Source of the DNA: Pegoplata infirma
Lineage: Eukaryota; Arthropoda; Insecta; Diptera; Anthomyiidae
Assembly: GCA_963921195.1 (NCBI GenBank)
Contig: OY992540.1
Span: 21,092,262 to 21,156,261, forward strand
Direction of reading: 5' to 3'
Length of the DNA stretch: 64,000 bases
Below, in pieces: positions 44,141-55,530 of the stretch. Position numbers and translations under genes: made by a program. Position 1 is the first letter of the stretch; each line of letters starts with the position of its first letter. The notes under the pieces were generated by a model that saw only the letters and a list, made by a program, of their open reading frames with translations, did no database searches and was not told the DNA's origin.

Positions 44141-44334
44141 TATGATTAATTTTTATTAAAAAATAAAAATTGGTTTATTCGACCTTTAAAATATATTATG
44201 TGGGTTTAGTCAAGCTCGAGGTAATTTTTTCCTTTACTAAAAAATCGAGTAACTCTTATTTTCTCCACTCACTCCCATATGCAAGTTTAAGTACAATCGG
44301 TGGGTGGCCTATGAAAACCCTCTACACTAAAAAA
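44141..44334 (+). repeat. CTAGCTCGAGG-type repeat, proximal half
   Basis: AATTTTTATTAAAAAATAAA, TTTATTCGACCTTTAAAATA and TCAAGCTCGAGGTAATTTTT match the element at 28470-28560. The distal half (GTCGACACGTGTTTTGGAAT, CAGATTCCAT) resumes at 44802, after the MITE at 44335-44795. Confidence 0.7.
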
Positions 44335-44795
44335 AACCTTGTCAAATTACTAGAAAAAGTCTCGTAGTCCCATTTTACCAATATTTAACAGCTTTCCTTG
44401 TTTTTTAGCAAATAATTTTCGATCGAAATTTGCATTTTTTTTTTGTAATTTTACAGTTTTTCTTGTAATTTTACAAATTTTTAAGATTTTTTTTGAAAAA
44501 AATCTGATGAATTTACGAGAATTTCTTGTAAATTTTATTTCGCAAAAAAAAGTTGTAAATTTATAATTTTATTGGTAAAAATCTTGTAAAATTACAAAAA
44601 AAATTCTCGAAACCTCCTTATAAGTTTTATCGCGTCATAAAAATTGTAAATTAACAATTTTGTTTGTAAAAAGCTTGTAAAATTACAAAATTATTGGTAA
44701 AAAGCTGGTAAAATAACAAGAAATTTTTGTCAAATAGGAGGTAGAAAAAAAAGTTACAAACTTCTCTTGTAACTTTACAAGGTTTTTTTTTAGTG
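44335..44795. mobile_element. 461-bp CACTA MITE, TA target
   Basis: The left end is CACTAAAAAAAACCTTGTCA; the complement of the right end is CACTAAAAAAAAACCTTGTA. TA flanks both. The interior alternates CTTGTAAATT and ATTACAAAA. A segment near 44360-44400 is found inverted at 58985-59035. It splits the CTAGCTCGAGG repeat. Confidence 0.87.
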
Positions 44796-44841
44796 TATTG
44801 TTAGTCGACACGTGTTTTGGAATTAATCAGATTCCATATAT

Positions 44842-46140
44842 CGAGGGCCTATATTCAAAACCCTCTTTCTTACATTTGCACGAAAATTGCTTTTTGATGG
44901 CAAAATATTCAGTAAAACGGCCCTCATCTATTGTGTAAAGTTCAGAAGAAAAATATTTTCTTTTGCTGTTTTATTTGCAATTTTGGTTTTCTCTATCTTA
45001 CACGATTAATTTTTCTGAATGCAAAACCCTCTATCTTTTCAAATAATTTATTTTTAAATATCGCGGGACTATATTCAAAATCCTCTATCTAAAATAACAC
45101 AACTTTTCATTATCTTCGGCAATTTTTCACGAAAAGTAAATTCCCAATTCTGCCAGGGTTGCCCCATTTTAGTTTTTCGTGAATAACTCGGGAAATATTG
45201 GTCCAATTTGGCTCAAAGACCTATGCGTCCCAACTTTTTATGCTCTTTCAGAATAAGCAAAAAAAAAATTTCCCCGAAAAAAAAAAAAATTCAAAACTTG
45301 CCAACCCTAGAAAAATAGCACTTTTCCAATCGCGTTTATCTCGGTAAATATTGCCGCATTCTTGCCGAAGACCCGAACGCTCTCCGATCGTTAGTTTCCG
45401 AGTTATAAAATTATTATTGTCGAGAAGTTGAAAACGACTCGTCCGATTTTCTTATATAGCATGTCGGCGGATAGGCAAAAGAGTAGGCTACAAATTCTCG
45501 AGGCCCGAGATCGGGGACTTGTAGTGTCTCCAGAAAATTAAAAAAACCGTTTCACATTTTCAAAATTTTGACTTTGTTAGAGTAATTAAAATTCGATATT
45601 CTACAATATTTTTTTTTTAATTCAACTACAGTAGAATCTCACAAATTAGAACCACTTTGTTCAGCAGGTGGTTCTAATTTCTGGAAAGTTATAATTTATG
45701 GACATTTTTTTCACAGAAAATGATAAATAAGAATAAAAACATATACGCATACGTTATTTTAACACAAAACAATTTTTATTTAATAATATTTAAGTAGTAA
45801 TGTGTTAACTATGTTAAACATCAATGATAAAAAATAATAATTTGTAGAAAAAAATCCAGAAATTAGAATTACAGGTTCTAATTTTAGTGCGTCGAATACA
45901 TATAATTCGGTTTCTCCCCTATTTACAAAAAAAATGTTATAGTGAAAATAAAAAAAAAACTTCCGTCCAATACATTAAAACAGCCGGTTACAATTTCGGG
46001 ACAGTTCTAATTTGTGAGAGTTCTAAATTGTGAGATTCTACTGTACTGAATCCCTCTTATAATTAGTTTTTAAAATTTTGCACTATTGGGGATCTTATGA
46101 TAGATAGAGGGTTTTGCATTTGAATAAAATTGAATTATTA
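44842..46140. repeat. Composite repeat with AAAACCCTCTATCT ends
   Basis: TATATTCAAAACCCTCT at about 44851 recurs with changes near 45018 and 45070, and inverted as AGATAGAGGGTTTTGCATTT near 46096. Between them are AACTCGGGAAATATTGGTCC and CTCGGTAAATATTGCCGCA, phrases also present in the CACTC elements at 20141 and 51440. A pogo-like MITE is inserted at 45629. No exon. Confidence 0.55.
45629..46043. mobile_element. 415-bp pogo/Tigger-like MITE
   Basis: The left end is CAGTAGAATCTCACAAATTA; the complement of the right end is CAGTAGAATCTCACAATTTA with a second TCTCACAAATTAGAAC just inside. TA flanks both. CAGTAGA termini with TA duplication are typical of pogo/Tigger-type elements. No transposase. 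Confidence 0.87.
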
Positions 46141-46264
46141 TGATTTTTTTTTTAATTTTTTTTAGCGCCTGCCCTTTCGTGGGCGTTGATATTTATAACA
46201 CCGTCCGACAAAAATGAAAAAAGTCGTTTAACACGAACTGGATAGTATACGTTAAACTAAAATA

Positions 46265-46756
46265 AACTAAATGTAGCAAAACTGCATTTACAGTTTTTCT
46301 TTCCGTGATCCTGTTTCCTTTTAAAAGGACTTCAAAGTTTTAGAGGATTAAATTTTATAAAATATTTTTTTAATATTTGTACTTGTCCTAGGATGCCACC
46401 ATTGATAGCAAATGAAAGAGGAGGATCTCCCATAATTTTCCTATTTAAGTATTTTTACATATCAGGAAAAAGGAAGTAAGTTACGTCCTTTCAAAAATGT
46501 AGCCTTCAATATCATTTAAAATTTTCAACAAAATATTTTGATAAAATTTTGAAATGACTTTATTCACATCCTTTTATCCTAAATGGAGAAATGAAAAAAT
46601 TAGGGGAACTCCAACTCTTTCAGTGTCGTCCTAGGACAAGTACAAATATTCAAAAATATTTTACAAAATTTATCCTTTAAAACTTTGAACTCCGTTTAAA
46701 AGGAAACAGGATCACGAAATGAAAAACTGTAAATGCAGTTTTACTCCATTTATAAG
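46265..46756. mobile_element. 490-bp foldback MITE
   Basis: The left arm 46275-46400 (AAAACTGCATTTACAGTTTT, CGTGATCCTGTTTCCTTTTA, AATATTTGTACTTGTCCTAG) pairs with the right arm 46630-46745 at roughly 85-90 percent by eye. The loop of about 230 bases has no coding capacity. The exact ends and any target duplication are unclear. Confidence 0.85.
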
Positions 46757-47729
46757 TTACTTAAATAATTACTTAAATGCAAAAAATTATAAAAAATAAA
46801 TTTGTTATCATTTTTCGCGGCATTAGTCACAATGGACTTCAGACCCGTGTGTGCTGACGTAGAGCGCTAGAAGTCGCTTTAAACCTAATTACTTTACTCC
46901 AAATTGGAACACACTCTCGGAATCGATAGATTCTTACTATTCAGTTCCAGAGAATGTGGTTTGAAAGCAGTTTCATGGTGATAACCTATTACTTCTAAAC
47001 ACAATTTAAATGGTTCTAAGTTAGACATAACTAAAAAAAAGCCATCGCGAAATATTTTTAGATTCTATTATGGCTTCACAATTTTTAAGCACAATTTTTG
47101 TTGGATTTGTGCACAATTTTTTGCTGGGTTAATGCTGCCTTCTTTAATAATATTTAAACTTTTCAACTCCTTTCGTTTTTTTTGAACTAAAGACATCGTC
47201 CTCTATACTAATGTCCTTGTGTTATATGAATTTTTCTTAGTTTCTGTTGTTGTTAAACAGTTTATGTTGTTGTTGTTGTTGTTCATTTATTGTTGTCGCT
47301 TGGCGTGCATAATTAAAAAAGTTTCATTACATTTTGTTGGTTTTCTTGGTTCGTTGAAGCCTGTTTAAATGAACATTTGTTTTGTAGACATTATTCCTAA
47401 TGAAAATTAAGAACAACAAGATTTTTTTCTTAAACACCATTTTTCTACTCAGCTGGATGTCTTGTTGTTGGTGTTAATGAGTGGGTGGCAATTTTACACA
47501 ATGTGGTGTTTTCCTAAGATCATGGTTCGTTTAATTTAATATTTTTGAGTGTTTTTTTTAAGGATTTATTTTAAAGTTTTGAAATATTTAAAATAATATA
47601 AAAGGTCCTGGAAATTTTAAATGCGTTTATAGGAAGATGGCAATGATTTTTAAAGGGATTTTACTAAAATTGTTTTCATTTTCTTTTCAATGGATAACGT
47701 ATTTGTACATTTATCGGTAGAATGACATT
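46757..47729. other. Unique intron-like sequence
   Basis: Complex sequence with a GTT microsatellite at about 47265-47285 and a TTTTTTGCTGGGTTA string near 47116 that resembles an element terminus without a partner. No exon. Confidence 0.45.
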
Positions 47730-47907
47730 TTTCGTGACCTTTGATTTTCCCAAGTGTCCTGGCAAAGTTTTATTTTACTAGACCTAAAAATTTTGAAATT
47801 TATATAAATTATACAAATTTGAGGTCAATCGGATTAAATGAACCCCTGGCTCCCGGCGATCAAAGTTTTAAATTTTTAAAAATAAAAAAACAAAAAATCC
47901 TAATAAA
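47730..47907. repeat. Dispersed repeat fragment
   Basis: GAGGTCAATCGGATTAAATG, CCCGGCGATCAAAGTTTTAA relate it to 24520, 35300 and 63480. Confidence 0.5.
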
Positions 47908-48180
47908 AAAACAAGTAAGAAAATTATAGTCGGTCATGACTGACACTATGATACCTCACACCAGTGTTTTCCGAAATTGGTTTCCAAGTCAAAACATGGA
48001 CCGATTGGATCTATCTTTCGTTAGATCTTTAATTAGGGTAGAAAACACATAGAAATAAAATTTGAGTGAAATTGGATTATTTTTCTTGGAAATAGACCGA
48101 TTTTACTGAAAATCGTGCGAAATTTTTACATGCACGATATGCACTAAATTTGTTGTTCAATACTAAAACTTCTTTTTTCT
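47908..48180 (+). mobile_element. GTCY element, second subfamily, truncated (copy J)
   Basis: The left end AAACAAGTAAGAAAATTATA, GTCGGTCATGACTGAC and ATGGACCGATTGGATCTATC is shared with copies K (56745) and L (61637). The right half including the microsatellite is missing. Confidence 0.75.
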
Positions 48181-49149
48181 GTGTCAGCATATTTTATGTG
48201 CATTAAAGTTATGAAATTCTTTAGTCACACTTTCATATTTCCGTTGCAATAAAACTAGAGTAGAGAAAAATACCAGGCCATCCAACTGAGCACCATTCAT
48301 AAAACGCGTGTTTTTTTTTTTTGCAATATAATAATAAAATGAAGCTTTAGCTATAAATTTTAGCTATAAATTTGTACCTACACCTCCTACAACTCTTCTT
48401 TCAAACGCACAAGTCCTCTGGGTTGTTTTTCTGTGCATCACAAATCGCAAAATTTTAGCCACAAATATAAAAGGGAAATCACAAAAATGTTTGCATACAC
48501 AACAAACACATTCAAACATTCTCTAAGTGAAATTTTTATTTTATATCTTCATTTTGAAAATGAAAATTTTGAATTTTATATGAGTCCCAGAGATTGCTAT
48601 CATCCGTTTGGATTCAATTGAATAAATGGATGTAGTGAAATATAATTTTATGTGCTTGTTGGTGTTACTTGTATGTTGTATGTATGTGTGTTTCCTCCTA
48701 CAAAGAATGTATGAATACGTTTGTTTTTTTTTTAGTATTTTCTGCGTTTGGGTATCCAACCACACACAGAAAACAGATTCAGTTGTTGCAACTGAATTGT
48801 TTGCCAACTGAATTTTTGCGGTTGCACCAACTATCACAATATTCAGTTGCCTCTACTGCCAATTCAGTTGCCTCTACCGGTAAATATCTATCATGAGAAC
48901 CGAATATTTTTATGTTAAAATTGACATTGGTTATAGTGATCGAATTTTAAAAAGCGTTATATAGTTGTACCAATCAATATTTTTTTAAACTGTTTCTTTT
49001 GAAATAAAAATTTTTAATATTTTTTCTAGCAATTTTTCTGATTTATTTGATTGTAAAAATTTTATAATTTAAAAAGTGAAATAAATACATACAATAGAAA
49101 AAATAAATTAAAACTGATAATTCTAATAGAAAAAATTTAACATCTAAGA
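48181..49149. other. Non-coding; ATTCAGTTGC repeats at 48765-48895
   Basis: Around 48775-48890 ATTCAGTTG or its complement CAACTGAAT occurs at least five times, including CAGTTGTTGCAACTG. The block may be a short inverted-repeat element. The rest is AT-rich without an exon; short frames on both strands show no domain. Confidence 0.45.
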
Positions 49150-49490
49150 ATTTTTCTAAAAAAAAAATGTCTCAGAATCTGCGAGACTTTCTAAAGCAAA
49201 AATAACTTGAAGTCTAAATATATCTCTTAAGAAAACATGTCAATGAAAAAATCAAAAAAATATCTCAGACTTCTAGAATTTTTTTTATGGAAACATATCT
49301 CACAATCCTAGGATTTTATAATAGAAAATAAAGGAAAAGTCTCAAATTCTGAAATTTTTAAAATATAAAAAATCTCCGATTCGGAGAAAAAGTCGCAGGT
49401 TCTGAAAAATTTTTCCAACAGAAAAAGTCTCATATTTTGAGTAATTTTTCCTATAGAAAATGTCTCCGATTCTGAGAATAGTTTTGGATA
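49150..49490. repeat. 35-bp satellite remnants, both orientations
   Basis: ATGTCTCAGAATCTG at about 49168 is in reverse orientation. GAAAAAGTCTCATATTTTGA and TGTCTCCGATTCTGAG at about 49420-49480 are in forward orientation. Units are highly diverged. Confidence 0.75.
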
Positions 49491-50454
49491 AAACTTTCTT
49501 AATTTCAATATTCTGGCATTTACAAACCTTAAATTTGTTACCACTCTCTGGACACTTTGGACTCTAAGGATTTCTTGGAAACTGCACCAAAGTTTCTTAT
49601 AGTTGGCTCAAAAAACGATTTTATTGTCGACTTCTGGGTAAAATATCATCTTTAGCATCTGCATTAAAGTTGCGTGTGCAAATACCTAAAATAAGATTTA
49701 TTAATTTAAATTAATTGTATTTCGGCAGTGGTATCAACTTACCGTCAGCATTTGTAACATTTTTTACGAAATTTTACATGAATTTTATTTAAAAATTTAA
49801 AAAACGTCTGAACACAATAACATTTTAGTTTTAAATGATTACTATTTTCATTTTTTTTTTTGACGCAAAACGTTTAGTAAATGAAATGAAATCCTAACGA
49901 CCAATTATTAGTTAAGAATACCAATACAAATTTATAATTTAGTAAAATTTTTCAAAAATAAAAAAATATTGAAAATTTGGTTAAGTTAACCAACATTTTC
50001 AGTTGTGGATACTATTACCTAATGTTTTTGGAATTTATTAGTGCAAACAAATGATTATTGGTCGAGAGGGAAAATAAAGACTAAAAGTAACGGTTATACT
50101 TACTAAATATTTTTCAAAAACTTTATTAGTTTTTAGTTTGGGTATATTAACCAAATTATTAGTTGTTGATACATCCATTCGGTCACGATTGAAAATTAAT
50201 TATTACTACTGTTATTTATTTGGTATGGTGATAAAAAATTTACAATCACAACTAAAAATTTATAAGATTTATCAAAATTCCGTTTTCATAATGGAATTCC
50301 AACTAAACATTTCTCTGTGTGCATATGCCAATTACCGCGTTGTTTGCAAAAAAACATCCAACAACAAGGGAGTTTATATTTAAAACGCGTTAGTTTACTA
50401 CCAGTACAACTATGCTGTCCTGCTGTTACTTAGGGGGGTTCAATATTTAAAGGT
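49491..50454. other. Non-coding stretch
   Basis: AT-rich, no recognised exon or element. The 81-codon frame at 50138-50383 has no domain signature. Confidence 0.4.
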
Positions 50455-50992
50455 TTTTATACCCTCCACTTAGTGATAGAGGGTATATATAACTTTGTCA
50501 TTCCGTTTGTAACTCATCGAAATATCGGGCTGGGACCCCATAAAGTATATATATTCATGATGCCCGTTCGATTTTAAGACATTCTAGCGATGTCCGTCTG
50601 TCCGTCTGTCCGTCTGTCCGTCTGTCCGTCTGTCCGTCTGTCCGTCTGTCCGTCTGTCTGTGGAAAATGCTGTAGCGGACAAATATTGCACAGAGATGAC
50701 TGAAACTTAACATATTTATTGGAAGTGCTCCCGATTAATTCGGCTTCTGGTTGACATATGTGAACATAATTGAACACCAAATGGTATTTAAACAAGTACG
50801 AAGATATTTTTTACAAAAAAAAAATCGCGGATTTTTTTTTACCAAAATTTTTTTTCGCGGAAATTTTTTTTTTAAAATTTTTTTTTTTAAAAGTAATTTC
50901 CTTTTAAATAAAGGTTTTTGCAATAATCTTTTTGAAATTGTGGAGGGTATCACTACATTCGGCAATGCCGAATTTAACTTTTTTACTTGTTA
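50455..50992 (-). mobile_element. GTCY element, copy I
   Basis: Reverse orientation: TTTTTATACCCTCCACTTAG at the left and AATTTAACTTTTTTACTTGT at the right. The (GTCC/GTCT)n tract at 50588-50660 has about 18 units. Closest to copies F and G. Confidence 0.88.
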
Positions 50993-51437
50993 AGAATAAT
51001 TTTGGTATTTTTTTTTTTATAAAAAAGTACTTTATTTTAAAATATATATTTTTTTTTGGGTACTATTTATTTAAAGTACTTTTTTAGTTTTTTAAGAAAA
51101 AGTACAATTTTGGTACTTTTTTTATAAAAAAAGCTGTTTGTGCCTTTTTTAAGAACATACCATTTTCCTACTTTTTAAAGAAACGTACTATTTTGACGGA
51201 AGTTCTTCACTGAGAATTCGGAAGTACACTTTACATCAATGTTTCCACTAAAGAAATTTAAAATTAACACAACACATGTAATTTTTTTTATCCAACACTA
51301 ATGCAAATTCAAACGAATCAAAGTGGATTTAACCTTAATCTTTGAAGAAGTTATTTGAAATCAAAAAAATCATTGTCTTAACAGTTTTGTGGTGATAGTA
51401 CTTTTTGATACAAAGTAGCAACATCTTTTATAAAAGG
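50993..51437. repeat. GTACTTTTT-rich repeat unit, first copy
   Basis: Closely matched by about 55868-56362: CCATTTTCCTACTTTTTAAA, AGTTCTTCACTGAGA, TACACTTTACATCA, GTGGATTTAACCTTA, GATACAAAGTAGCAAC. It ends exactly at the TA where the 4.2-kb composite insert begins. Confidence 0.85.
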
Positions 51438-51932
51438 TACACTCAAAAAAATACGTTAGTAGATTTACTAATTTTTTTTTGCTAATGCTAGTTAGCTAAC
51501 TTTTAGCAAATTTTTAGTTGAGATTAGCATGTTAGCAAAAAATTCTTGTAAACTTCATTTAGCACATTAGCAATTTTAAACAAACTTTGAACTAATTTCT
51601 TTTGCTAAATTTGAAATTGAGTTGACAACATTTTTACAAGATTTTTTGCTAACATTAGCAAAAATAAATGGTAATTTTTTTTTTATTTTCCGAAAACTTA
51701 AAATGGCGCTATATCGGAAACTAAGCCAGATAGAGCAAAATGGAGGGCATTTTTGGTTCTTAGAATCTCCATACTTTCGCGGGTTCTCTTCACATGTGTG
51801 GACCCTAATGGGACCTAACTTTGGATCCAAAAAAGTTAGCATTCCCGAAAATTTTAAAATGCTTATATCTCGGTAAATATTGCCGACACAACAAAAAGTC
51901 CAAAAGAATTTTTGTAGCTCTCAGCACGTAGA

Positions 51933-54358
51933 TTAGATTAGATTAGATTAAAGAGGCCCTATGCACTGCGACCAAAAAGATCTATTGTGCAGCCTAGAAA
52001 GGGTGCCCTAAATATTCAGGCTTCTAATAAAGCCGAGAATCCTATTTGGCAGAGAGTTCCACACGTCAGTCGGAGATATTAATTGTCCCCCTAGATGTTG
52101 AAGTCTTCTACCAGTCAGTCTTGGGCATGTACAAAGTATGTGTTCTGCTGTCTCCTCCTCTATCTCGCAGAATCTGCACGTGTCCGTATCAGATAGGTTT
52201 TTCTTTTTAAGTTGGTAACGTAGGTTACAATGTCCAGTTAGATAGGACGTTAGGATTCGAAGATCCTTTTTGTCCAAAGACAGTAATCGTTTAGATACGG
52301 TGTTGGATGGAATTATGAATCTTTTTGCCTGCCGCTGGCCAGCGCAATAGTTCCAATGTTCCATGAACTTAGATTCACTCCATATTTTGAGTTTTTCCCT
52401 AACATGTCCCGATGGCAAACCAAAGAATGGTTCAGGGCCAATAAAGGGTCGCCTGGCACCGCAATTTGCCAAACAGTCAGCGCGTTCGTTTCCCGTGTGA
52501 CCCTCATGTCCCGGAATCCATACGAGTGTTAGGTCGTTATGTCGTCCTAGTTCGTTAAGTGACTCAATACAGTTCATTACCAGTCCGGATGTCACCTCAT
52601 AAGCTATAAGAGCTTTTAGTGCAGCCTGACTGTCAGACATTATGTATATATGGGAACCATTTGTTTTTCTCCGAAGACATTCGGTTGCACATATGTGAAT
52701 AGCATACAATTCTGCCTGAAAAATTGATGGTGATTTTCCCATGGGTAGAGCACGTTGGAAATTTGGTCCGAAGATACCCGCCCCTGTATCCTTATTGGTT
52801 TGCTTGGACCCATCTGTATACCATATAATGGAATTAGGCTCTGGGTCCCAGGTCATGTTTGACCACACGCTCCGATCAAGGATTTTAGTATCAAAGTTCC
52901 TAATAAATACTCGTGTCGGTAATATTCTGTCCATGACCTTTAAAATAGGGTCATCAATGAGAAATTTGGCAATTCTCAAATGTCCCCGTAAGTCACCTTC
53001 CTTCATATTACCAAGTTCCGTCAGCCTTAGGGCGCTTTTCATAGCATTCTCCATTACAGAAATATGTAACGGTGGAATGTTGAGTAGGGCCCCAATGGCA
53101 TAAGTTGGGCATGTTTTACCAGCACCGGTAATGCCAATGCAGACGAGTCTGTAGACTTTGTCCAATATAGTTCTGGCCGTACTTTGTTCCACCTTGGGCC
53201 ACCATACAAGAGCAGCGTATGTTAGCATAGGTTTCACAATAGTGTTGAAAGACCAGAAGATCATATGCGGTTTCAGTCCCCATGTTTTCCCAAAAAGTCT
53301 CTGACAGGCATATGTGGCTCTTGTGGCTTTTATGGTCAAATTATTTAGATGTTGGTTCCATAACAAGGATTTATCCAATGTAATCCCAAGGTATTTCACC
53401 TCATCTGAAAAACCTATTGTTATGCCATTTAAAGTTGGCATGGTAAGTTTGAGTTTCCTTTTCCTAGTGAACGGTATTAGTATAGTTTTGGATGGGTTAA
53501 TTGATAACCCCTTTGACTGACACCAATTTTGAGTCATATCGAGAGCTTGTTGCATGCGGTCCGAGATAGTCGGCTCATGCCAGCCAGAGACCGCAATAAC
53601 AAGATCGTCAGCGTATCCAAAGGTCCTAAAACCAGAGCTATTAAGTTCTTCGAGCAGCTCATCTATGACCAAAGTCCACAACAAAGGTGATAATACACCA
53701 CCTTGTGGGCATCCCCTTGTAGCGTTGATGGTCATAGATGTGCCGCCGAGATCAAACGTAATCACTCTGGATGTTAGCATCTCCAGAGTCCAATTTATTA
53801 TAAGTCTAGGAATATCCTTTCTTATCATAGCTTTCTTAATAGCATCATAAGATGTATTATCGAAAGCTCCTTGTATATCGATAAAGGCGCAGAGTGCAAT
53901 TTGTTTTGCTTCTATGGCCTTTTCAATCGTTCCGACAACATGATGGACTGCAGTTTCAGTAGATTTTCCCGGTTGATATGCAAATTGAAACTTATGTATC
54001 GGTTTGCTATTCAAGCAAGTTTCTCTGATAAAGCAGTCCAATAGTTTCTCCATAGTTTTAAGGAAGAATGAGCTGAGACTAATTGGTCTGTATGATTTAG
54101 CCAGTTGTTCAGATTTCTTCCCCGCCTTAGGTATAAATACCACTTTTACCTCTCTCCAAGGTTCCGGGACGTAGCCAAATAAAAGGCTAGATCTAAATAA
54201 TCTAATCAGTTGAGGAACGATGATATCCATTCCCCTCTGAAGTAGACATGGGTAGATCCCGTCCGGGCCAGGTGATTTGAAGGAGGAAAACTTACTGATC
54301 GCCCATTTAACTCGTTCACTTCTGAATATGCTGTTCGTTAAGCGAATGTCACGACCAG
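51933..54358 (-). mobile_element. 5'-truncated non-LTR retrotransposon, young
   Basis: Flanked by 14-bp direct repeats TCTCAGCACGTAGA at 51919-51932 and 54359-54372. On the minus strand it ends with a 75-base 3' region and the tail AATCTAATCTAATCTAATC rather than poly(A). The 5' end is cut inside the N-terminal part of the RT domain, so the endonuclease and ORF1 are absent. Perfect flanking repeats and an intact frame indicate recent insertion. Confidence 0.93.
52008..54358 (-). CDS. Reverse transcriptase/RNase H (partial ORF2), intact
   Basis: A continuous frame of about 783 codons from the truncation point to the stop; the upstream 24 residues of the open frame belong to host flank and are not retrotransposon. 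Numbering from the ATG at 54431, RT motifs are PGPDG (54-58), SYRPISL (113-119), FIDIQGAFD (183-191), GCPQGGVLSPLLW (240-252) and FGYADD (271-276). RNase H follows with YTDGS (Asp540), FQAEL (Glu574), MSD (Asp600) and NERAD (Asp652), so the whole DEDD set is present. A CxxC-H-C cluster lies at 752-769. The domain order fits the I/LOA/R1 group. It would copy its own RNA at the target. Without an endonuclease this copy cannot move alone. Confidence 0.93.
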
Positions 54359-54459
54359 TCTCAGCACGTAGAACAAGACCAAAAGCTCTCCGAGTAATAT
54401 TTTTGAAGTTATCGAGTTTTTTAATTCTCAAGACCCCAGTAATCCCCTAAAATCACGTA

Positions 54460-55063
54460 CACTCAAAAAAATAAAACTGTAAAGTTAGCAAAAAATTTAG
54501 TTAAATTTAACTAAAAAAACACCTGATTTTGAACCTACTAAATTTCTAGTTAATTTAACAAAAAATATTTAGTTAACTTTTCGTAGAATGAATGTAGCAA
54601 AAAAAACCGTAATTTTAACTAAAAATTCAGCTGAAAATTTCGTAACATTTTTTATTAGTTGAATTCAGCTAAACTTTTTGTAAAAATTTTAAGTTTGGTA
54701 AATATTGGTTTTAAACACTAACATTTCACTTATTTTTTCTTTTTTTTCACAGCATTAAGTTCAGCTTAAGTAGGACTTATGAGATTTGCATAGGAGGCTA
54801 CACAAGAAATGTTTAAAATTTTTCACTTGACAAAAATGTTACAAAAAATCAGCAAATTTATTAGTAAAAATTCGTAAACTCAGTTTTAAAGTCAACAAAA
54901 AAAATTAATTCAAAATTTGTACAAAACTAGTATTTTCTTAAATTGAACTTAACTAGAAAAAGTAGTTAAAACGCTGATTTTAACTAAAAATTTGCTAAAA
55001 AGCCAGTAAACTCGAGTTAACAAAAAAAATTTTGTTAACTTTACAGTTTTATTTTTTTGAGTG
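54460..55063. mobile_element. 604-bp CACTC MITE nested in a CACTC element
   Basis: The left end is CACTCAAAAAAATAAAACTG then TAAAGTTA; the complement of the right end is CACTCAAAAAAATAAAACTG then TAAAGTTA, so the terminal repeats match over at least 28 bases. TA flanks both. Copy 1 of the host element reads ATCACGTATCTC at 20899-20910 with no insert, which is the empty site. The right-terminal sequence is nearly the same as that of the element it sits in. Confidence 0.92.
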
Positions 55064-55237
55064 TATCTCAAAAACTAAGCAAGGTAGAGCGAAACGGACA
55101 CAAATTTTGGATCAAAAACTATGACGATTTTTAAGGAACCCTACTAGGTCTAGGCCCATCGGGGTCTGGACCTATTGGGTCCGAACCCAATGGGGTCCTC
55201 AAATGTGTATGAAATAAGTTGAAATAAAAATTATTTC

Positions 55238-55530
55238 TAATTTATTATATTTTTTCGGCGTAAGCCAAGTGTATTTAATTTGTTGTTTGTGTTTTTCTGA
55301 TTGAAGAAGAAAATTGTGTCTTCTAAAGATTAAATTAAATGTGGATTTACCCTAGACCATGGTTTCTGTAGCCACTTCTACGTCATCAGTAGGCAATTAC
55401 ATTAAATTGATTATTTGATATTTGCTAGAAAAATTCTTTATATGTTTTTTTATCAACAGACTAGCCTGACATGAGCTTCGAACCTGTGTCGTAAATCACT
55501 CATGTTTTGTAAGCCGAAGCCATAACCACT
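55238..55530 (-). mobile_element. 293-bp tRNA-derived SINE
   Basis: On the minus strand it begins AGTGGTTATGGC (A-box-like, 55519-55530) and has GGTTCGAAGCT (B-box, 55474-55484) about 35 bases on, then an unrelated body ending CGCCGAAAAAATATAATAAA. It is flanked by AAAATTATTTC on both sides (55227-55237 and 55531-55541), an 11-bp target duplication. The head recalls a tRNA-Glu D-arm (inference). Copy 1 of the host element lacks it. Confidence 0.82.

Noticed and set aside
50138..50383. 81-codon frame
   Set aside because: No domain and no splice or promoter context; low-complexity AT-rich surroundings.
51931..51951. Telomere-like GATTA repeats
   Set aside because: They are the complement of the 3' tail of the minus-strand non-LTR retrotransposon, directly next to its target duplication.
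52741..53850. Plus-strand frames of 68-120 codons
   Set aside because: Antisense shadows of the intact minus-strand reverse transcriptase.
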